A stretch of 6,072 bases of DNA. It comes from JARROD01 sp037384225 (GTDB taxonomy: Bacteria > Pseudomonadota > Gammaproteobacteria > Pseudomonadales > Cellvibrionaceae). The notes beneath the pieces were generated by a model that did no database searches, was not told the origin of the DNA, and saw only the letters and a program-made list of their open reading frames with translations. Of this stretch, positions 1-4,017 are shown piece after piece; within the stretch, counting starts at the first letter, position 1; each line of letters begins with the position of its first letter. The stretch is from contig JARROD010000230.1 in NCBI GenBank assembly GCA_037384225.1, positions 1 to 6,072 on the forward strand. The letters are read 5' to 3'. Both the position numbers and the translations under genes were made by a program.

Positions 1-50
1 GTGAAAAAGCGCTGCATAAACAAGGTGGGGATTGCTTTAAAATTTATCAT
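1..50 (-). CDS. Probable 5' end of a further minus-strand gene (partial, unrecognised)
   Basis: An ATG at 50-48 opens a frame with no stop to the left edge, giving about 16 codons that begin MINFKAIPTLFMQRFF. The support is positional. An AGGGA purine run sits 6 nt upstream of the ATG and makes a good Shine-Dalgarno sequence. A possible promoter lies further upstream (93-122), and the gene would be co-oriented with prsK and prsR. The visible residues are too few to name a family, and no signal peptide is evident. The opposite strand is also open here (frame 1 to position 162, frame 3 to position 77), so the 3' tail of a convergent plus-strand gene cannot be excluded. I prefer the minus-strand reading because only it has a start with a ribosome binding site. 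Confidence 0.35.
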   Translation of the reverse strand, partial: MINFKAIPTLFMQRFF

Positions 51-81
51 GTCGCTTCCCTTTGCTATCTCCAATGAGAGA

Positions 82-144
82 GGTTGCGTGGCATTGTATA
101 GGCAGGCGCTTATAGTGCGCAACCAAACGCACAGTGAGCCTGCC
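82..144. repeat. Two interleaved 7-bp inverted repeats
   Basis: GGTTGCG (82-88) is the exact reverse complement of CGCAACC (118-124), and GGCAGGC (101-107) of GCCTGCC (138-144). The arms alternate (A-B-A'-B'), so as RNA they could form either of two competing hairpins or a pseudoknot; as DNA they could be overlapping operator sites. They overlap the possible promoter of the left-edge gene. Single 7-bp arms at this spacing arise by chance fairly often, so only the interleaving and the position make them notable. No T-tract follows on either strand, so they do not resemble a terminator for prsR. Confidence 0.4.
93..122 (-). promoter_or_regulatory. Possible sigma-70-type promoter for the left-edge gene
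   Basis: On the minus strand TTGCGC (122-117) and TACAAT (98-93) are separated by 18 nt. The -10 matches the consensus at five of six positions, the -35 only at three. Initiation near position 86 would give a leader of roughly 36 nt before the ATG at 50. The element lies inside a pair of interleaved inverted repeats (82-144), which could be operators. It is a by-eye match with no further support. Confidence 0.22.
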
Positions 145-196
145 GAACTTGGAACGTGACGCTGTCTGTTGAAATATACGTGTGTGAGATTCAGAT

Positions 197-1552
197 TTAA
201 TTGGGTACCTGTAGATCGTACTTTTTTAGCAGGTCGTAAAGTGTGGGCCTGGTAACCCCCAGGAGTTTTGCAGCCGCGGATATATTGCTGTCGGTCATTG
301 ATAATGCTTGTGATATGGCGGTTTTCTCGGCGTCCTGGCGAACTTTTCGCAGATTTATATCGATCGTGTCCGCGGTGCTTATGCCCAAATCGTAGGTGCT
401 GATACACTTTTCTTCGCACATGATCACCGCTCGCTTAAGTTTATTTTCCAACTCGCGGATGTTGCCCGGCCAGGGGTAAGCTTCAATGGCTTCAGTCGCA
501 TCAGCGGTAAACCCGGTGATATTCTGACCGTGTTCCTCAGCGTATTTACGCAGAAAGTGTCGGGCCAGGAGAATCTTGTCGCCTTTGCGACTGCGCAGCG
601 GGGGAATGTTGATTTCCATTTCGCAAATGCGGTAAAAAAGATCTTCGCGAAATGTTTCCTCCTTTACCATTTGTTGGAGGTTTTTATTGGTGGCGCAGAC
701 GACTCTGACATCGACTTGAATTTCTTCCCGGCCACCCACGCGCTCGACAACTCTTTCCTGTAAAAAACGCAGTAGCTTGGCTTGCAGACTCAGTGGCATA
801 TCGCCGATCTCGTCCAGAAACAGGGTTCCGTTACTGGCGTGTTCGATCTTACCCAGAGTGCGCTTATTCGCGCCGGTAAAAGCGCCTTTCTCGTAGCCAA
901 ACAGTTCGCTTTCCATCAGGTTTTCCGGTACAGCGGCACAGTTAATGGCCACAAAACGGTTATCTTTACGCTGGCTGAGATTGTGCAGGGCGCGGGCGAG
1001 TACCTCTTTTCCAGTGCCACTCTCCCCGAGCAGGGTGCAGGTAACATTGGTTGGGGCGAGTTTTTCCAGGGTGCGGCAAATTTTCAACATGGAGGTATCG
1101 GAGGTGATCATGCCATCCAGGGCTTGCTGTTTTTCCTGGAGCTTGCGGTTTTGCTCCTCCAGTTGGTACATTTGATAGGCGCGCTGGACAATCAATTCAA
1201 GCGTTTCTGTATTCACCGGTTTTTGATAGAAATCATAAGCTCCCATAGCGACAGCGCGCACAGCATTTTCATAGTCGGCATTGCCGGTAATGACGATGAT
1301 TTTGGTGCTGGGAGCTAGTTTGGAGATTTCCTGTACGCAGCGAAACCCTTCTTCAACACCTTCATCGTCCGGTGGCAGACCAAGGTCCTGCAGGACGACC
1401 GCGGGCTCGTACTGGCGTATAGCCGCTATGGCGTTGGGGCGGTCGCCGACTACCACCACATGATATCGATCAAAATACCAGCGTAACTGGCTCTGTAGCC
1501 CCTGGTCATCCTCAACGATAAGTAGCGTTTCTGCCTGATTAGATTTGTTCAT
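197..1552 (-). CDS. prsR: PEP-CTERM system sigma-54-dependent response regulator PrsR
   Basis: PrsR is a cytoplasmic NtrC-class activator that receives phosphate from PrsK and remodels sigma-54 RNA polymerase; in this family the known targets are PEP-CTERM protein genes. From the chosen ATG the protein has 451 residues, the usual family length. The receiver domain (about 8-125) has the acidic pair in IVEDD, phospho-acceptor Asp56 in QDLGLPPD, and Lys111 in FYQKP. The AAA+ domain (about 150-385) shows Walker A GESGTGKE (176-183), the sigma-54 contact loop GAFTGA (223-228), Walker B GTLFLDEIGD (242-251), the arginine-finger segment FREDLFYR and the sensor-II motif WPGNIRELE. A Fis-type helix-turn-helix ends the protein (AAAKLLGVTRPTLYDLL). 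The frame also opens at GTG 1639, adding 29 residues unlike a receiver domain. I prefer ATG 1552 because the receiver then begins near the N-terminus, as is usual. Neither start has a strong Shine-Dalgarno sequence. It follows prsK as a presumed two-gene operon. No clear terminator follows. Confidence 0.95.
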   Translation of the reverse strand: MNKSNQAETLLIVEDDQGLQSQLRWYFDRYHVVVVGDRPNAIAAIRQYEPAVVLQDLGLPPDDEGVEEGFRCVQEISKLAPSTKIIVITGNADYENAVRAVAMGAYDFYQKPVNTETLELIVQRAYQMYQLEEQNRKLQEKQQALDGMITSDTSMLKICRTLEKLAPTNVTCTLLGESGTGKEVLARALHNLSQRKDNRFVAINCAAVPENLMESELFGYEKGAFTGANKRTLGKIEHASNGTLFLDEIGDMPLSLQAKLLRFLQERVVERVGGREEIQVDVRVVCATNKNLQQMVKEETFREDLFYRICEMEINIPPLRSRKGDKILLARHFLRKYAEEHGQNITGFTADATEAIEAYPWPGNIRELENKLKRAVIMCEEKCISTYDLGISTADTIDINLRKVRQDAEKTAISQALSMTDSNISAAAKLLGVTRPTLYDLLKKYDLQVPN

Positions 1553-1643
1553 AATTCCAGATTCCATAACAGAAGCCGCACATGGTATCGTGTGGGAACT
1601 TAACCCTACCACTTTGCGTACCTGGTTGAAATGTGTCACGCAT
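1539..1643 (-). CDS. Possible 34-codon coupling ORF between prsK and prsR
   Basis: The prsK stop and an ATG overlap as TAATG, with the stop at 1645-1643 and the ATG at 1643-1641. From this ATG a 34-codon frame runs to a TAA at 1541-1539, ending about 10 nt past the likely prsR ATG at 1552. It is out of frame with prsR. The peptide (begins MRDTFQPGTQSGRVKF) resembles no family I know. If translated, a ribosome finishing prsK could reinitiate here and terminate next to the prsR start, which would couple kinase and regulator synthesis and explain why prsR lacks a good ribosome binding site. It may equally be a chance frame. There is no direct evidence of expression. Confidence 0.2.
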   Translation of the reverse strand: MRDTFQPGTQSGRVKFPHDTMCGFCYGIWNYEQI

Positions 1644-3694
1644 TAGTCGGTTTTCACCGCTGACAAGGTAATGGTAAACAGGCTGCCCTCTTTGGGCGCG
1701 CTGGAAACTGTCAATGTGCCGCCTAAACTGGCTATATATTCCCGTGCCTGGTAAACCCCTATACCCATCCCCTTGCCGGTTTTCGTTGTATCAAAAGGCT
1801 TAAACAGGCGGTTGCGGAGAAAGTCTTCATCCATACCCGAACCATTGTCTTCAATGGTAATCGTTGCAATTTTATCGTCATTGCGCAATGTCACATCGAT
1901 GAATCCGTTTGGTGGGGTCGCGTCCTGGGCATTTTTAATCAGATGTGTGAATGTCATAACCAGCCGGTCTTGATCAGCGTTGATCTTACTGTCGCTATCG
2001 CCCATTCTCAATGTCGGTATGGGTTTTTCGTCTTGGCACTTTTTCACCGCTTCGATAACGACCTCTTTCAGCGAGAGTATGCGTATTTCCTCTGGTTCGT
2101 GCTGCTGGAGCTTGCGCAACAGGTTATTCATACGATAGACGGAGTTTTCAATCGTGTGTATCGCGTCTTCAAAAAAAGCGGGGTTATCTTTGTGTTTGGC
2201 AGCGTTTCTCACTACCAGGGCTTGTTGCGCGATCAGATTTTTCAAGTCGTGCATAATAAACGCGGCAAGTTTATTGAATGCGTCAAACTGGCGTGATTCG
2301 GCTAATTGCTCCGCTTGTTTGTGCCTTTCGAGATAACTGGCGATTTGACGCCCCACGGTTTTTAACAGATCGAGGTCTTCCCAGGTCAGTGATGAATCCA
2401 GCTTGGGTCGGGTCAGCGCCATAAATCCGATAAGTTCATGCTCGACTAGCAGTGGAAAGATAATCCACAGATCGGGAATGCAGGCCACCCATTCCGGGAG
2501 GTATTCGTTGTACTGACTGTGACCGGTATTGTCGGTCGAATGGGGTGCGAACACCCATTCGTCGTCGCGGAGGGTATAACAAAAAGCAGTGGAAAGAGGT
2601 TCGCAGGGGAGTTCAAAATCAATGTTCAGAGCGGTGTGGTAGATAGGCGTCATCATGCGCCCTTTTCGCATCCAGATGGCGCCGCCGGGGCTTTTAAAGA
2701 TAGAGGCCACGGCGTTGATGGTGCGCTCGTAAATATCCTTCGGGTTGGTTGGTTGCGACAGCTGGTTGATCAGTTTAAGCCATTCTGCTCTATAGTCATA
2801 TTTGTGGCGAAACAGATGTTTACTGATCAATACACTGAATATTTCGCGCACTGTGCTGGAGGCGAAGGTGATGGCGATGATCATCAGTGCCGTAAATAAC
2901 AGCAATGTGTAGATAACAGTGCCCCAATTGCCACCGTAAAGTTTTACATAGTAACCGCCCAGGGCCAAAACCGTGATAAACCCCCCGGCGGCCGTCAGTG
3001 ACGTCGTATAAAAGATAATGGGACGGGAAATGGACAGTGCGGAGGGCTGGCTATCGCGGGGAGGCAGCGCCAGGTCGCCGACAGCGATAAAAAGCACCAC
3101 GGCAATGGTGACAACGGCGCGTGCTTGCCATATATCGGGATTGATCTGGCTAAAAATTAAACTGTGCGAATAGAGATAGATATCGAAGATAAACATGGCC
3201 CCCAGGTTGAGGCCGAGTAGTTTGATTTGGCGGTTTTTGGCCGTATTTTTGTACAGTTGTTCGACCCCGATAAGGCCGACAATAGAGAGAAACAGGCCGA
3301 GCCAGATCATTTCGGGAATGCTATCCGATTTCGGGGAGTTGCTACTCAGGGAGTAAACGGCGGCGCCCAGGGCGAGAACCCAACTGCCGCCCAGAAGAAT
3401 ACTTAATGACAAGGGAATTCTGTGTCCGGAAAAAAATGTAAGCATCCCGGTTAGCGCGACGATCCAACCGCCGTAGCGAAATATTTCCAGCAGCAATAGT
3501 GTGCCTGAGCCTATTCGGCTCCACTTGCTATCGATAGCTATGGCCAGCAACCAGACGGTGTTGATCAGGCTGGCGAACCCTAGCGACCAGTGTACTGCTT
3601 TGTTTTTATATTGATAAACACAGAGGCAGCTAAGAACACCCCAGAGGATTCCCGCGCTGAGGTAGGTCGTGTAGGTAACGCTGTTGTATCCCAT
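1643..3694 (-). CDS. prsK: XrtA/PEP-CTERM system sensor histidine kinase PrsK
   Basis: PrsK is an inner-membrane histidine kinase that phosphorylates PrsR to control exosortase-linked PEP-CTERM protein expression; its stimulus is unknown. At 683 residues it is near the usual family length. Residues about 10-280 form roughly nine hydrophobic segments (near 10-28, 36-54, 66-88, 96-116, 129-147, 158-178, 190-207, 225-248 and 258-278), a multi-pass sensor domain. A GAF-like cytoplasmic domain follows (about 300-455), then a short charged linker. The kinase core has the H-box MHDLKN with phospho-acceptor His482, the N-box LIKNAQDA (Asn588), the G1 box DNGSGMD, the F-box-like LFKPFDTTK and the G2 box GKGMGIGV. 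All catalytic motifs look intact. The wording of the HDLKNLIAQ segment and the multi-pass N-terminus separate it from generic NtrB-type kinases. The ATG at 3694 fits the family N-terminus, which runs almost directly into the first membrane helix, but it has no Shine-Dalgarno sequence. prsR follows on the same strand. Confidence 0.95.
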   Translation of the reverse strand: MGYNSVTYTTYLSAGILWGVLSCLCVYQYKNKAVHWSLGFASLINTVWLLAIAIDSKWSRIGSGTLLLLEIFRYGGWIVALTGMLTFFSGHRIPLSLSILLGGSWVLALGAAVYSLSSNSPKSDSIPEMIWLGLFLSIVGLIGVEQLYKNTAKNRQIKLLGLNLGAMFIFDIYLYSHSLIFSQINPDIWQARAVVTIAVVLFIAVGDLALPPRDSQPSALSISRPIIFYTTSLTAAGGFITVLALGGYYVKLYGGNWGTVIYTLLLFTALMIIAITFASSTVREIFSVLISKHLFRHKYDYRAEWLKLINQLSQPTNPKDIYERTINAVASIFKSPGGAIWMRKGRMMTPIYHTALNIDFELPCEPLSTAFCYTLRDDEWVFAPHSTDNTGHSQYNEYLPEWVACIPDLWIIFPLLVEHELIGFMALTRPKLDSSLTWEDLDLLKTVGRQIASYLERHKQAEQLAESRQFDAFNKLAAFIMHDLKNLIAQQALVVRNAAKHKDNPAFFEDAIHTIENSVYRMNNLLRKLQQHEPEEIRILSLKEVVIEAVKKCQDEKPIPTLRMGDSDSKINADQDRLVMTFTHLIKNAQDATPPNGFIDVTLRNDDKIATITIEDNGSGMDEDFLRNRLFKPFDTTKTGKGMGIGVYQAREYIASLGGTLTVSSAPKEGSLFTITLSAVKTD

Positions 3695-3701
3695 AAGTAT
3701 T

Positions 3702-3731
3702 TTTATAAAAGTGTGTATCCAAAAGTCTCAA
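3702..3731 (-). promoter_or_regulatory. Possible sigma-70-type promoter for prsK, very close to its start codon
   Basis: On the minus strand TTGAGA (3731-3726) and TATAAA (3707-3702) are 18 nt apart. Initiation would fall about 7 nt after the -10 box, at or next to the prsK ATG (3694), which would make the message leaderless or nearly so. That agrees with the missing Shine-Dalgarno sequence. A weaker alternative upstream is TTGATT (3862-3857) with TAAAAA (3840-3835), spaced 16 nt. No GG-N10-GC sigma-54 element is present on this strand between 4017 and 3695. Confidence 0.28.
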
Positions 3732-3748
3732 TTGGCAAAACTACACAC
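3711..3748. repeat. 7-bp inverted repeat bracketing the prsK -35 region
   Basis: GTGTGTA (3711-3717) and TACACAC (3742-3748) are exact reverse complements with 24 nt between them. The possible prsK -35 hexamer lies in the spacer and the -10 box just outside the left arm. The placement suggests an operator. The arms are short and chance cannot be excluded. Confidence 0.35.
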
Positions 3749-3804
3749 AAGGGTGCTGGCTATGGACGGGCGATGCCACTGTAGTCTGCGTTCACATTTC
3801 TTTT

Positions 3805-3826
3805 TTTGATTGTACTTTGATTGCAC
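3805..3826. repeat. 11-bp tandem direct repeat
   Basis: TTTGATTGTAC (3805-3815) is followed immediately by TTTGATTGCAC (3816-3826), identical at 10 of 11 positions. The 11-bp period is about one helical turn, so two protein monomers would bind the same face of the DNA. It lies about 110 bp upstream of the prsK start. Which protein, if any, binds it is unknown. A one-time tandem duplication is an alternative explanation. Confidence 0.55.
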
Positions 3827-3865
3827 CTCAAGATTTTTTATGACCTTTTGTACCGTAATCAATTC

Positions 3866-3914
3866 TAGACGCCACGTGTCTATTTTGAAACCCGGGAGTC
3901 TATTTGTTTAAGAC
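3866..3914. promoter_or_regulatory. Operator-like palindrome with phased GTCTATTT repeats
   Basis: TAGACGCCACGTGTCTA (3866-3882) is a 17-bp palindrome with one mismatched pair (half-sites TAGACGC and TAGACAC around a 3-bp centre). Its right arm starts GTCTATTT (3878-3885), which recurs at 3898-3905, exactly 20 bp or about two helical turns away. CCCGGG lies between them, and an AGAC at 3911-3914 pairs with the second GTCT. The arrangement resembles a cluster of transcription-factor sites upstream of prsK. The factor is unknown; PrsR itself is conceivable, since Fis-type activators bind such dyads at a distance, but nothing here proves it. Confidence 0.35.
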
Positions 3915-3987
3915 TGATGTTCTGTTTTGCTATATAGAAGGGGTTCTAATACCTCAGGTGATGATTCTATTATCAGTGCAAGTCTCG

Positions 3988-4012
3988 AAAAATAGAGTCA
4001 GCACCGGGCTCA
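3988..4012 (-). terminator. Weak candidate terminator after the DUF1631 gene
   Basis: Just past the DUF1631 stop (4020-4018) the minus strand can fold TTGAGC against GCTGA with a CCGGT loop and one G-G mismatch (4012-3998). A TATTTTT tract follows at 3994-3988. The stem is short and imperfect, so this is a poor intrinsic terminator and may not function. Confidence 0.2.
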
Positions 4013-4017
4013 ATGTC

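Larger units (their letters stand above)
3695..4017. other. Gene-free intergenic region between the DUF1631 gene and prsK
   Basis: These 323 bp carry no convincing gene on either strand. The plus-strand frames that touch the region (3590-3784 and 3904-4098) overlap real minus-strand genes and have no ribosome binding site. The sequence is visibly richer in A and T than the flanking genes. It contains a possible weak terminator for the DUF1631 gene, the palindrome with GTCTATTT repeats, the 11-bp tandem repeat and the possible prsK promoter, each listed separately. The tetramer GTCT or its complement AGAC occurs eight times between 3725 and 4018, against roughly two expected for random sequence. 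The length and content indicate that prsK-prsR is transcribed independently of the DUF1631 gene. Confidence 0.7.

Noticed and set aside
89..104. Plus-strand -24/-12 (sigma-54) look-alike TGGCATTGTATAGGCA
   Set aside because: The GG-N10-GC spacing and the TGGCA are right, but the remaining consensus bases differ and it points into the 3' end of prsR with no plus-strand gene downstream. Such spacing occurs often by chance.
1..162. Plus-strand open frame from the left edge (frame 1 to TGA at 160-162; frame 3 to TGA at 75-77)
   Set aside because: Neither shows a recognisable protein family or an internal start with a ribosome binding site. Kept only as an alternative to the minus-strand partial gene.
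145..196. Intrinsic terminator after prsR
   Set aside because: No GC-rich stem followed by a T-tract is visible on the minus strand after the prsR stop.
782..1318. 178-codon plus-strand frame opposite prsR
   Set aside because: It is antisense to a fully conserved AAA+ and receiver region, and its translation resembles no known protein.
1641..1643. ATG overlapping the prsK stop as the prsR start
   Set aside because: It is out of frame with prsR (4 nt from the in-frame GTG at 1639) and reaches a stop after 34 codons.
3695..4017. Sigma-54 promoter for prsK autoregulation
   Set aside because: I checked every GG on the minus strand of this interval and none has GC 10 nt downstream.
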